DNA of 64,000 nucleotides from an endosymbiont of Escarpia spicata (GTDB lineage: Bacteria; Pseudomonadota; Gammaproteobacteria; Chromatiales; Chromatiaceae), in the NCBI GenBank assembly GCA_003349915.1, contig QFXE01000021.1, positions 124,001 to 188,000 of the forward strand, written 5' to 3'. The notes under the pieces are model-generated. The model worked only from the letters and a program-made list of their open reading frames with translations, ran no database searches and was not told the DNA's origin. The stretch's first letter is position 1. Each line of letters starts with the position of its first letter. Made by a program: the position numbers and the translations under genes. Shown here in pieces: positions 34,823-45,163 of this stretch.

Positions 34823-34849
34823 CTTTCCTCTCTCCTAATTTCATATTTG

Positions 34850-34915
34850 GTAGGGTGCGCCATGCGCACCAGAATAAGCAATTGCAACAATCATGGTGCG
34901 CACAGCGCACCCTAC
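34850..34915. repeat. GTAGGGTGCGCC palindromic repeat, copy 5
   Basis: The left arm GTAGGGTGCGCCATGCGCAC and right arm GTGCGCACAGCGCACCCTAC surround a middle AGAATAAGCAATTGCAA ending CAATCATG. It lies just upstream of the acidic hypothetical gene. Confidence 0.9.
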
Positions 34916-34977
34916 ACTGTCACATTTTAAAGAAGCCACACCCCAGGCCAGAGTAAAATTTGACGCTAATCCCTTCG

Positions 34978-35003
34978 CCACCCTGCACAGCCACCCTGCA
35001 CAG
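34978..35003. repeat. two-unit 13-bp tandem repeat
   Basis: CCACCCTGCACAG occurs twice in tandem, followed by a partial third unit, in the 290-base gap before the HIRAN gene. No other feature is seen in that gap apart from the palindromic repeat at 34850. Confidence 0.6.
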
Positions 35004-35111
35004 CCACCCAAACTACCCTAAAAGCGGGAAATTTATTACTCGCGGACTCACGGTTTGAGCCACCCCCCTTGTTATGGTGACTGTAGCCTCTAACAAAAGG
35101 AGCAACAGATC

Positions 35112-35513
35112 ATGTTACGCCGAACTTTCCTGCACACCTTGTTTGGCAGCCTGGGCATCGGGCTGAGTGGACGAATCAATGCCAACACCCAACTTCTTGA
35201 ACCAAAACGCCGGGTGCTACTGCAAGAGTCCCCCCTGGCCGGTTACCAATACCACCGCGCTCAAGGCATATGGCAGTTTCTTCAGATCGGAGAGACCCTG
35301 AAACTGCGCCGCGAGTCCGCCAACCGATACGACCGCAATGCAATCGCCGTCTGGTTCAAAAACGAACACCTGGGATACGTCCCGCGCAGCGAAAACCGCA
35401 CCCTCGCCCAGATGATGGACCGGGGCGAGCTGTTGGAAGGACGCATCGTGCGATTATTGGAAGACGACAACCCCTGGCGACGGATACGGTTTAGTGTTTT
35501 TTTGAGCACATGA
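35112..35513 (+). CDS. HIRAN-domain protein with Tat-like leader
   Basis: A 133-residue protein. Residues ~38-130 match a HIRAN domain, a small beta fold that in SNF2 helicases binds DNA ends; visible are LRRESANRYDRNAIAVWF and LGYVPRSENRTLAQMMDRGE. The N-terminus LRRTFLHTLFGSLGIGLSG looks like a twin-arginine leader (RR, then Phe-Leu and a hydrophobic run), which would place a DNA-binding-type domain in the periplasm. Alternatively the N-terminus is just a hydrophobic helix. The gene stands alone with AAAGGAG upstream. Confidence 0.75.
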   Translation: MLRRTFLHTLFGSLGIGLSGRINANTQLLEPKRRVLLQESPLAGYQYHRAQGIWQFLQIGETLKLRRESANRYDRNAIAVWFKNEHLGYVPRSENRTLAQMMDRGELLEGRIVRLLEDDNPWRRIRFSVFLST

Positions 35514-35587
35514 AACGGTTTATGCTGACATAAAAGACATGACAGGAGTAAGGTAATTCACACATGGATGAACAGGACGACAAATAG

Positions 35588-38306
35588 ATGGAAACCTTGG
35601 CGCTCTATTATCGATATTGGGGCAAGGCCGCATACGATCAAACAGACAAACTGGGCTGTCACCTGCTGCCGTATCACTGCCTGGATGTGGCGGCGGTAGG
35701 CCAGCGGCTATTGAAAAAACACCATCCGCTACGGAAAACCCTCCAACGCCTGACAGGATTGACAGAAAAAGACCTCCACGCCAGCTTGCCAACACTACTG
35801 GCTCTTCATGATCTCGGGAAATTTTCCTCCGGGTTTCAGGCATTGCGACCGGACATTACGCAAGCCATCAACTCTGCCGCCGCAAACACTCATAAATACG
35901 ACATACGCCACGACCAGCTCGGTTATACCTTCTGGCAACGCGTACTCAAACCACGCTGGCAGCAGACCGGTCTGATCCCATGCACAGGCAGAGGAGGAGA
36001 AGGCCCACACCCTGCCGACATCTGCATGCTCGCCATGACCGGTCACCACGGCAAGCCACCATCAGCCCAACATATCCGGCATGAACGCTATTTTTCCGAA
36101 GCAGACCAGCAAGCTGCGATCGCCTTCATCGATGACATCCTCATACTGTTCCCCTGCTTCACTGAAACACTTCCCAAGTGGGACATGCAAGCAACGCGTC
36201 AGGCATCCTGGTGGCTTGCAGGTTTTGCTGTCTTATGTGACTGGATAGGTTCAAATGCCGATTTCTTCGCTTACAACTCATCACCCGCTTCCTTCGAAGA
36301 ATATTGGAAAGTCGCCAAGCAGCAGGCAGGCACAGCAATTGCGAAAACTGAGCTACTGACCGCCAGGCCAAGCCAATCTATTGAGCTGTCCCAACTGCTC
36401 AATATCAAGCAAGACGCCAATCCGACACCTTTACAGGACTTGGCGACGACACTAACACTAGGCCGTCAACCACAATTATTTATTCTTGAGGATGTTACTG
36501 GTGCAGGTAAAACCGAAGCCGCCTTGCTCATTGCCCATCGCTTGATGGCCGCAGGTTTGGCCAATGGCCTCTACTTCGGTCTCCCCACCATGGCCACCGC
36601 CAATGCCATGTATGACCGTGTGGGTAACATCTACCGGGAGTTTTACGAGAGCAATACCGCCCCGTCACTGGTACTGGCCCATGGCGCACGCGACCTTTCT
36701 GATAAATTTCGCCAATCACTCATCCCTCAAAGTAAACACCCTGAAGCTGGCTACCCAAACGAAGGAGTCTCACCTGCATCCATACATTGCGGCGAATGGC
36801 TGGCCGATAACCGCAAAAAGGCACTGTTGGCAGAGATTGGTATCGGCACTATCGACCAAGCACTGCTCAGCATCCTACCCAACAAACACCAGTCACTGCG
36901 GCTGCTTGGCCTGAGCAACAAAGTCTTGCTGGTAGACGAGGTACATGCCTGTGACGCCTTCTCACCGCTCATGCCATGGCGGGCGGTAGCGCCATTCTTC
37001 TCTCTGCAACCTTACCAAAAGCTCAGCGAGAACGACTTATGAGAGCTTTTGCCGAGGGGACGGGCAAGTCAAAACCCACCACGGACAAAACAGATTATCC
37101 ACTGCTCACACATTTCAACGACGAGTCCGTCGAAGAACATGCACTGCAAACCCGGTCAGAGGTAAAACGCCGCGTGTCTGTCGATTTCATCAGCCTGAGA
37201 GATCAGATTGAACAGCAGTTGTCGAAATGGATGGAACAGGGTGATTGCGCATGCTGGATATGCAATACCGTAGCGGATGCGCACGAGGCCTATTCCTGGC
37301 TGAAGAGTACCCACACGGAATGGCAGATCGACCTCTTCCATGCCCGCTTCTGCCTGGCCGACCGAATCACCATCGAGAATCGTGTCCTCCAACGCTTCGG
37401 TAAAAAGAGTGACTACAATCAACGCGCTGGCCAGTTACTGATCGCTACCCAAGTGGTTGAGCAGTCGCTGGATCTTGATTTTGACCATCTGATATCCGAC
37501 TTGGCTCCCATCGACCTGCTGATCCAACGTGCAGGCCGCCTGCACCGGCATCGACGGGATGTAAAAGGCAACCCCATCAATAACCATGATCAACGCCTGG
37601 AACCTATACTGACCATCCATGCACCAGAGTGGCAAGAAGAGCCCACCCCCGATTGGTTCAAACAAGCATTCCCCCGAGCCCAGGCCGTCTATGAAAACCA
37701 CGCCCAACTATGGCTGGGCATGAAACTGCTCAAAGAACAGAACGGTTTCCGCATGCCCGCAGCCTGATTGAAGGTGTCTATGGACTCGAAGCCGAGATAC
37801 CAGAAGGACTACAGGAAATTGATACCACGGCAGAAGGCAACCAAAAGGCGCAACAGGGTCAAGGCAAGCTCAATCGCCTGCACCTGGAGGGAGGATATTC
37901 GCGTGAACACACCAATAACTGGTGGGACGATGCCGATACCCCCACCCGGTTGGGCGAAGAGACCACCCAGGTATGGCTAGCCAAGTGGCAGGATGGAGAG
38001 CTGACACCACTGCACAACACACCGCCGTTTGCCTGGCAACAATCCAGCCTGACTGTGCGACGGGCAGTAACCGATGCTTGTGAATCTCAAGTGGACATCC
38101 CAGCTGACGTACTGGAAACCTGCAAAACCAGCCTGCCTGCCAAGGGAAAATGGGGTCTGCTAATGACGTTGGTTTCAATAGCATCCGATCTATGGCAAGG
38201 CATCACCATCAACCAGAAAGGCGAAAAATCACCTATTTATTACAGCCCAGAAATCGGCTTGATGACAGAGAAGGAATACACGGTAACTCAAGGAACCGAT
38301 CTATGA
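35588..38306 (+). pseudogene. cas3: CRISPR-associated helicase-nuclease Cas3 (type I-E), with two frame breaks
   Basis: The frame from 35588 encodes the HD nuclease domain (LHDLGKFSSGFQ; TGHHGKPP) and the helicase first half (Walker A DVTGAGKTEAAL; DEAH box VDEVHACDAF). At ~36970-36980 the frame changes and the match resumes as GGSAILLSATLPKAQRERLM. The segment between DEVH and SAT is about 9 residues shorter than in other Cas3 proteins, so a deletion not divisible by three is likely. A second shift at ~37750-37760 (FRMP then ARSLIEGVYG) leads into the C-terminal domain ending at 38306. The intact protein would be ~900 residues and would degrade target DNA recruited by Cascade. As read, interference should be dead. 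Confidence 0.9.
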
Positions 38307-39889
38307 ATCTACTCGAAGACAAATGGCTATCCGTACGCACCACTCAGGGAGAGATTTACATTGCCCCCTGGGAAATCAGCGACCCTGACGTGCTGGCACT
38401 GGCAGCACCCCGCCCCGATTTCAACGGTGCTTTGCTGCAATTTCTAATCGGCTTGTTACAAACCGCCTGCCCGCCGGATGACAACAACCATTGGGGAGAG
38501 TGGCTTGAAAATCCGCCAGCGTCTGGAGAACTCAAACAACTTTTTCAACCCTATTCGCCCGCATTCAATCTGGATGGTGAGGGGCCGGCATTCATGCAGG
38601 ATTATAATCCTCTGGAAGGCGAGCCAAAACCTATTGCCAACCTCTTGATCGACGCCCCTGGTGCACAGACACAAAAACAAAATGCCGACCACTTTATCAA
38701 GCGAGGTGGCATTGAAAAACTCTGTCCAAGTTGTGCTGTAACAGCATTATTCACACTACAAACCAATGCCCCTAGTGGTGGCGCAGGCCATCGCACCTCC
38801 CTGCGCGGGGGCGGCCCTCTGACCTCTCTGATTGTACTGGATACCCAGCATGGCGCAGACAACAATCAATCGCTAGACCAGACACTCTGGCGAAGTTGCT
38901 GGCTCAATGCGCTCAACAAGACCGATCTGGCAACCCTGAGCGGCAATACCGATTTATCAAATCCAGCCGCAACTTTTCCTTGGATGGCCAACACCCGAAC
39001 CAGTGAGCCAAAAACTGGACAAGCCACCTACTCGCAAGATGCCTATCCTCTACAAATGTTTTGGGGAATGCCCCGGCGCATACGCCTCGACTGGAAACAA
39101 ACAACCGGTGGGAATTGTGGCCTGTGTAACCAGGAATCCGACAGGCTGGTCAGCCAATACACCACACAAAACTATGGCATCAACTACGAAGGCCCATGGC
39201 AACATCCGCTTAGCCCACACATCGATAACAAGGACGGCCTGGCCCTGCCACAGCACGCCCAACCCGGAGGCCTGCAATACAAACATTGGTTAGGGCTGGT
39301 AAGTGACAACGCCCACAATCATCCCGCCAAAGTGGTAAAAAGTTTTTTGGAAGGACGCCAACTGCAAAACGAGCAATTACTCATACGCACCTTCGGCTAC
39401 GATATGGACAACATGAAGGCTCGTTGCTGGTACGAAAGCACCTTCCCGCTATTCATGCTCGACGCCGATATCCGGGGGCAGTTCAACGAAACAGCCGAAA
39501 TACTTATCGAAACAGCCACAGGTGTCGCAAGCATGACCCGCAGTTGCATCAAGGAGGCTTGGTTCAAACGTCCCGGCGATGCCAAAGGCGATACCAATTT
39601 TCTGCAGGAAGCCTTTTTCAGTCACACCGAAAATGCCTTCTTCACTGCCTTGAAAACACTCAAAGACCAACTCGACAGAGACCAGACCGAAACCCAGATA
39701 CTGAGAGAGTGGCATCGAACGCTGTGTGATAGCGCCTTTCAGCTGTTTGATTACTGGACCAGCCGCGGTGACTTCGAAACTGTCAACCCAAGACGCATCG
39801 CCACTGCCCACAAGAAACTTAAAAACTGGCTCTACAGCAAGAAATTGAAGGAAAAACTGCAACTCAACAATAAGGAGAAAGCCGCATGA
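38303..39889 (+). CDS. cas8e: Cascade large subunit Cas8e (Cse1/CasA)
   Basis: A 528-residue PAM-recognition subunit of type I-E Cascade. The start ATG at 38303 overlaps the cas3 TGA (ATGA), with AGGA upstream, indicating coupled translation. It begins MNLLEDKWLSVRTTQGE, typical of Cse1. LCPSCAVTALFTLQTNAPSG and CGLCNQESDRLVSQ supply Cys pairs. GGAGHRTSLRGGGPLTSL matches a conserved loop region. The C-terminal ~150 residues are helical, as in the Cse1 four-helix bundle. No frame break is visible. Confidence 0.93.
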   Translation: MNLLEDKWLSVRTTQGEIYIAPWEISDPDVLALAAPRPDFNGALLQFLIGLLQTACPPDDNNHWGEWLENPPASGELKQLFQPYSPAFNLDGEGPAFMQDYNPLEGEPKPIANLLIDAPGAQTQKQNADHFIKRGGIEKLCPSCAVTALFTLQTNAPSGGAGHRTSLRGGGPLTSLIVLDTQHGADNNQSLDQTLWRSCWLNALNKTDLATLSGNTDLSNPAATFPWMANTRTSEPKTGQATYSQDAYPLQMFWGMPRRIRLDWKQTTGGNCGLCNQESDRLVSQYTTQNYGINYEGPWQHPLSPHIDNKDGLALPQHAQPGGLQYKHWLGLVSDNAHNHPAKVVKSFLEGRQLQNEQLLIRTFGYDMDNMKARCWYESTFPLFMLDADIRGQFNETAEILIETATGVASMTRSCIKEAWFKRPGDAKGDTNFLQEAFFSHTENAFFTALKTLKDQLDRDQTETQILREWHRTLCDSAFQLFDYWTSRGDFETVNPRRIATAHKKLKNWLYSKKLKEKLQLNNKEKAA

Positions 39890-40377
39890 GCAATGTATTT
39901 GCACCCGATGGTTCCGGTACCGGGATACTGACAACCTGGTGGCAATCACTGGAAAATGACAAGGGTACCCGCGCCACACTGCGCCGCTGTAACGGCCCGA
40001 CTCAGGTCATGCTTCATCCAGCATATATCCGATTGTGCAAACGTCTCGAACCCTTTCTGAACAGTGACCACAACTGGGAGTTACGGCTCGCCCGGGTTGT
40101 CGGCCTTTTAGCACATTGTCGGCATACCACAGCACGCGACCTCGCCCGCGCCATGGCCGGTGACGGCAAACCTGTCATCAGTGAATTGCGCTTTCGCCGA
40201 CTGCTACAGGAGAAACCTGATGATCTCTATCTGGCCATGATCCGCATATTGCACATGCTCGGGCATACTGCCAACCTGCCCGACCTGATCAGTTCCGTCT
40301 ACTACTGGGATGATAGCGTGCGTAAGCGCTGGGCCTTCGCCTACTTTCCCTTTGTGCCTGAAACAAAAACCGCCTGA
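39886..40377 (+). CDS. cse2: Cascade small subunit Cse2 (CasB, Cas11e)
   Basis: A 163-residue helical protein, present twice in Cascade, that stabilises the R-loop. It begins MSNVFAPDGSGTGILTTWWQ, carries GTRATLRRCNGPTQVMLHPA (the basic RRC segment common in CasB) and ends WAFAYFPFVPE. Its start overlaps the cas8e stop by 4 bases. Confidence 0.9.
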   Translation: MSNVFAPDGSGTGILTTWWQSLENDKGTRATLRRCNGPTQVMLHPAYIRLCKRLEPFLNSDHNWELRLARVVGLLAHCRHTTARDLARAMAGDGKPVISELRFRRLLQEKPDDLYLAMIRILHMLGHTANLPDLISSVYYWDDSVRKRWAFAYFPFVPETKTA

Positions 40378-40397
40378 ACAACTACAAGGACGAAACC

Positions 40398-41480
40398 ATG
40401 AGTAAATTCATTCAACTGCACCTGCTGACCTCTTATCCACCAGCCAACCTCAATCGTGATGATCTCGGGCGCCCAAAAACCGCAATGATGGGGGGTGCGA
40501 ATCGCCTGCGTGTCTCTTCGCAAAGCCTCAAACGAGCGTGGCGTACATCCGACATATTTCGCTCAGCACTAACAGATCATTTGGGGGTCCGAACCAAGGA
40601 AATGGGGCGGGATATCTATCAGCAATTACTGGAAAAAGGCGTTAAAGACAAAGCAGCCTTCAGCTATGCCCAAGCCATCGCTGGCGTGTTCGGTAAACTC
40701 AAAACACTTTCAAAAAAAGAGAAGGTCGACGCCGATGAAAACAAACGCCAGACTGAACTGGAAATCGAACAACTCGCACACTTCAGTCCGGAAGAGCAGC
40801 AGGCAATCACAAAGCTCATTGACGAATTAGCCAACGGCGATGGCGCACCAAGCAACGAACAATTGGCCTTACTGCGAAAACAACATACCGCCGCCGACAT
40901 TGCCCTATTCGGCCGCATGCTCGCATCGAGCCCCGCCTACAATACCGAAGCAGCAGCCCAGGTCGCACATGCCATCAGCGTACACAAGGTCACCGTGGAA
41001 GATGACTTTTTTACCGCTGTGGATGACCTGAACAACGGCGAGGAAGATATGGGTGCCGCCCACATAGGAGAAACCGAATTCGCTGCCGGTCTGTTCTATC
41101 TTTATCTCTGCATAGACCGGGAACTACTGATCGAAAATCTCTCCAGCGATACTGCACTGGCTGACAAAACACTGGCCGCACTGATTGAATCAGCCGCTAC
41201 TATCGCACCCAGCGGCAAACAAAACAGCTTTGCCTCCCGCGCCCGTGCCTCTTACATTTTGTGTGAAAAGGGCAATCAACAACCGCGTTCCCTCTCAGTA
41301 GCCTTTCTCAAGCCAATTGGCGGCAACGACCTGTTGGCGCAGTCGATTCAAAATATAAACGAAACCGTCAAAAAAATGGATCAGGTTTATGGCGCTTGTG
41401 CGGATAGGCGTTGCAGCTTGAACGCCGAAACGGGTGAAGGCAGCCTGCAAGGCATTATTGAGTGTCTCAGCGGAGATTAA
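40398..41480 (+). CDS. cas7e: Cascade backbone subunit Cas7e (Cse4/CasC)
   Basis: A 360-residue RAMP protein of which six copies coat the crRNA. N-terminal FIQLHLLTSYPPANLNRDDL, GRPKTAMMGGANRLRVSSQS and LKRAWR are diagnostic. FAGLFYLYLCIDRELL-like and SFASRARASYILCEKGNQQP segments match the RAMP core. Twenty bases after cse2, four before cas5e. Confidence 0.94.
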   Translation: MSKFIQLHLLTSYPPANLNRDDLGRPKTAMMGGANRLRVSSQSLKRAWRTSDIFRSALTDHLGVRTKEMGRDIYQQLLEKGVKDKAAFSYAQAIAGVFGKLKTLSKKEKVDADENKRQTELEIEQLAHFSPEEQQAITKLIDELANGDGAPSNEQLALLRKQHTAADIALFGRMLASSPAYNTEAAAQVAHAISVHKVTVEDDFFTAVDDLNNGEEDMGAAHIGETEFAAGLFYLYLCIDRELLIENLSSDTALADKTLAALIESAATIAPSGKQNSFASRARASYILCEKGNQQPRSLSVAFLKPIGGNDLLAQSIQNINETVKKMDQVYGACADRRCSLNAETGEGSLQGIIECLSGD

Positions 41481-41484
41481 GGCT

Positions 41485-42230
41485 ATGCAGAGTTATCTAT
41501 TGTTTCGCCTGTACGGTCCGATGGCAGCTTGGGGCGACACAGCAGTGGGCGAGTTCCGCCCCAGCCACGATCACCCTACCCGTACCGCTACGCTTGGACT
41601 GGTAGCCGCCGCACTAGGCATACGACGTGATCAGGAAGAGACGTTACTGAGTCTCGACAGATCCTTCAATGTAGCAATCCGCCTGGATGCACCCGGAGAG
41701 GTTCTGCGTGATTACCACACAACACGGTGCCGCCTACCCAACGCAAAGTCACCCATTACACACGCCAGGATGAACTGAATGCAGACAAGCTACATACCAT
41801 CCTTTCCAGCCGTGATTACCGATGTGACTGCGCCGCCACTATCGCTTTAGGTGGTATGCAAAACAGTGTTTTCTCGTTAGACGAAATTTCCGAGGCACTG
41901 GCCTACCCGAAGCTCCCGCTCTATCTGGGGCGCAAATCCTGTCCGCTATCACTGCCGCTCGCCGCAAAAATCATTGATGCAAACGGGCTTGCTGAGGCTT
42001 TTAATCAGTACCCTGACCCACAATCGGAACTCGATACACTGACTCATGGATTATGGGGATTTGGAGGACTGAATAAGGAGAAAGTAACCCGTCTGTATTG
42101 GGATAGCGACGAAACTGATCTCTCACCCGAAATGACCTATCCGCGCCGGGATCGATTACGTAGCCGCAGACGCTGGCAATTCGATGAGCGTATCGAATAT
42201 ATGGCCACACAGAGTGTCACGGAGGATTAA
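41485..42230 (+). pseudogene. cas5e: Cascade subunit Cas5e (CasD), frameshifted
   Basis: The frame from the ATG at 41485 encodes a standard Cas5e N-terminus (YLLFRLYGPMAAWGDTAVGE, then GLVAAALGI) up to RDYHTT. At ~41724-41728 the match moves to another frame, VPPTQRKVTHYTRQDELNAD, and continues to 42230 with the family-typical PLYLGRKSCPL segment. Loss of one base within ACACGGTG would explain it. The whole protein would be ~248 residues, capping the 5' handle of crRNA. As read, Cascade assembly should fail unless translation shifts frame or the read is wrong. Confidence 0.88.
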
Positions 42231-42232
42231 CC

Positions 42233-42913
42233 ATGTATTTCAGCCGCATACGATTACGTACGGATACCGATACCCGCAAGCTGGCGCAACAGTTCTGCCA
42301 ACAGAGCAGTTATTCGGAGCATCAACAACTGTGGCGTCTTTTCGATGCCAACCCTGAAGCAAAACGCGACTTTCTTTTTCGCCGTAACGACAACGATGGC
42401 TGGCCACAATTTTATCTGCTATCAAACCGCCAGCCAGTTGATCGCAGCGGAGTCTGGCAAATTGACCAGCACGACTATCGCCCGAAATTGCAGACAGGTC
42501 AGCAACTGGCCTTCAGTCTGCGTGCAAACCCCGTAGTCACGCGAAAAAATGCCCGCAGCGGCAAGCGTCAGCGACATGATCTGGTCATGGACATCAAAAC
42601 GAAAACTGGCTGGCGCGAGCAATCACCTGCCAAGAGACCTCATCAGGCAGCCATCTGGCAACAGGCAGGTGAGCAATGGCTCGCACCCCGCCTGGAACGT
42701 ACTGGAGCCCGATTAGACAGTATTACAGCGGAGCACTATCAACAGCATAAAGAGAGCAAACGAAACCAGAAAGCGGCCATAAGCTACAGCAGCCTCGACC
42801 TTAGCGGTACGCTGACAATCACCGATCCAGAAAGCTTTCTAACACTGCTGACCCAAGGCATTGGCCCGGCCAAGGGACTCGGCTGCGGCCTACTTCTGGT
42901 ACGCCGGATTTAA
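42233..42913 (+). CDS. cas6e: crRNA endoribonuclease Cas6e (Cse3/CasE)
   Basis: A 226-residue RAMP nuclease that cuts the repeat hairpin and stays in Cascade. N-terminal MYFSRIRLRTDTDTRKLAQQ is typical. The catalytic His is probably the one in SEHQQLWRLFD near residue 27. The C-terminal glycine-rich loop GIGPAKGLGCGLLLVRR is the RAMP signature. It follows cas5e by 2 bases and is open throughout. Confidence 0.92.
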   Translation: MYFSRIRLRTDTDTRKLAQQFCQQSSYSEHQQLWRLFDANPEAKRDFLFRRNDNDGWPQFYLLSNRQPVDRSGVWQIDQHDYRPKLQTGQQLAFSLRANPVVTRKNARSGKRQRHDLVMDIKTKTGWREQSPAKRPHQAAIWQQAGEQWLAPRLERTGARLDSITAEHYQQHKESKRNQKAAISYSSLDLSGTLTITDPESFLTLLTQGIGPAKGLGCGLLLVRRI

Positions 42914-42993
42914 TCCCTGGAGATTCCGATTTGAATATCACGCCATCCCCGACTATTCTATAATCTTACTTAATTCTTACCCAAGGAACACTT

Positions 42994-43263
42994 ATGAGTT
43001 CTACCCGCTTATCAAGCAAAGGTCAGGTAGTTATTCCAAAGTCCATTCGTGACAAGCACCATTGGCATGAAGGCCAGGAACTGGAAGTTATCGACTCGGA
43101 AGATGGCTTGGTGCTGAAAGAAAAACGACCTTTTAAGAAAACCAATTTAAAGAGCGTAGCCGGATGCCTCCCATACAACGGTAAAACAAAATCATTGGAA
43201 GAGTTGGAAGCGGCAATAGCGCAAGGGGCTATGGAAAGTGCCAAAAATGATGATCGGCGTTGA
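42994..43263 (+). CDS. vapB: AbrB/MazE-type antitoxin (VapB-like)
   Basis: An 89-residue SpoVT-AbrB DNA-binding antitoxin: SSKGQVVIPKSIRDKHHWHE and GQELEVIDSEDGLVLK form the swapped-hairpin fold. The acidic C-terminal tail would wrap the toxin. It overlaps the toxin gene by 17 bases, a classic coupled toxin-antitoxin arrangement. It lies between cas6e and cas1, inside an otherwise standard I-E operon, and may be autoregulated from the 80-base gap after cas6e. Confidence 0.88.
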   Translation: MSSTRLSSKGQVVIPKSIRDKHHWHEGQELEVIDSEDGLVLKEKRPFKKTNLKSVAGCLPYNGKTKSLEELEAAIAQGAMESAKNDDRR

Positions 43264-43642
43264 TACCAATGTTGTGGTTCGTTTGCTGACCCGGGATGAC
43301 GAAAGCCAGTACCAGACGGCACTATCACTGTTCGATGGGAATCAGATATTCATCCCAAACACGGTTATTCTGGAACTTGAATGGGTTCTGCGTTTTGCCT
43401 ACAGATTCAAACCTGCGCAGATAGCCGATGCTCTGGAAAAACTGGCGGGACTTGATCAAGTTACGATCGACAGACCGGATGACTTGTCCCTGGCTCTGCA
43501 AGGCCTGCGGAACAACATGGATTTTGCCGATGCGCTGCATCTCGCTATTTCAGCCACTTCAACACACCAGTTCGCCACATTCGACCAGAAACTGACACGA
43601 AATGCCCTGCATACGAGTTGCCAGGTCAAGCTATTGGATTAA
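43247..43642 (+). CDS. vapC: PIN-domain ribonuclease toxin (VapC-like)
   Basis: A 131-residue PIN-domain nuclease. Acidic metal-binding residues are seen in MIGVDTNVVVRLL, ILELEWVLRF, MDFADALHLAIS and FATFDQKL. I take the ATG at 43247 as start; a GTG three codons earlier is possible. VapC toxins cleave tRNA or rRNA until neutralised by VapB. It ends 24 bases before cas1. Confidence 0.88.
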   Translation: MMIGVDTNVVVRLLTRDDESQYQTALSLFDGNQIFIPNTVILELEWVLRFAYRFKPAQIADALEKLAGLDQVTIDRPDDLSLALQGLRNNMDFADALHLAISATSTHQFATFDQKLTRNALHTSCQVKLLD

Positions 43643-43666
43643 TCCGGGAACAGTAGAGAAGCCGCC

Positions 43667-44858
<1,192 letters not shown>

Positions 44859-44951
44859 CAATTTGGATTTAGCACTTCAAAAAAGGCCAAATAGGTTGGT
44901 AGAAAAACCTATAGTGAATTTGCCATTAATTATCAAATAGATAGAATTAGT
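44859..44951 (+). promoter_or_regulatory. CRISPR leader
   Basis: A 93-base AT-rich stretch between the cas2 stop and the first perfect repeat. Position and composition fit the leader that carries the array promoter and IHF-type bending site; an exact IHF site is not assigned. Its closeness to the best-preserved repeats supports leader polarity. Confidence 0.65.
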
Positions 44952-45163
44952 GTGTTCCCCGCACCTGCGGGGATGAACCGCCGTGTTCTCTATCCCTACG
45001 TCACTCTGCCCGGTGTTCCCCGCACCTGCGGGGATGAACCTGAAAATACCAACATGTTGGTAAATTCGGAGGAACGTTCCCCGCACCCGCAGGGATGAAT
45101 CATAAGGTCAAAACTTTTGACCTCCCGCTGCCTCGTGTTCCCCGTACCTGCAAGGGTGGACCA
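44952..45163 (+). CRISPR. type I-E CRISPR array, 4 repeats and 3 spacers, degenerating distally
   Basis: 29-base repeats of the I-E class (GTGTTCCCCGCACCTGCGGG and on) begin at 44952, 45013, 45074 and 45135; all three spacers are exactly 32 bases. Repeats 1 and 2 differ only at the last base. Repeat 3 has six changes relative to repeat 1 and repeat 4 has several, so the leader-distal end is decayed. Repeat hairpin pairing (CCCCGC/GCGGGG) is preserved in the first two only. Spacer targets cannot be inferred by eye. Confidence 0.93.
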
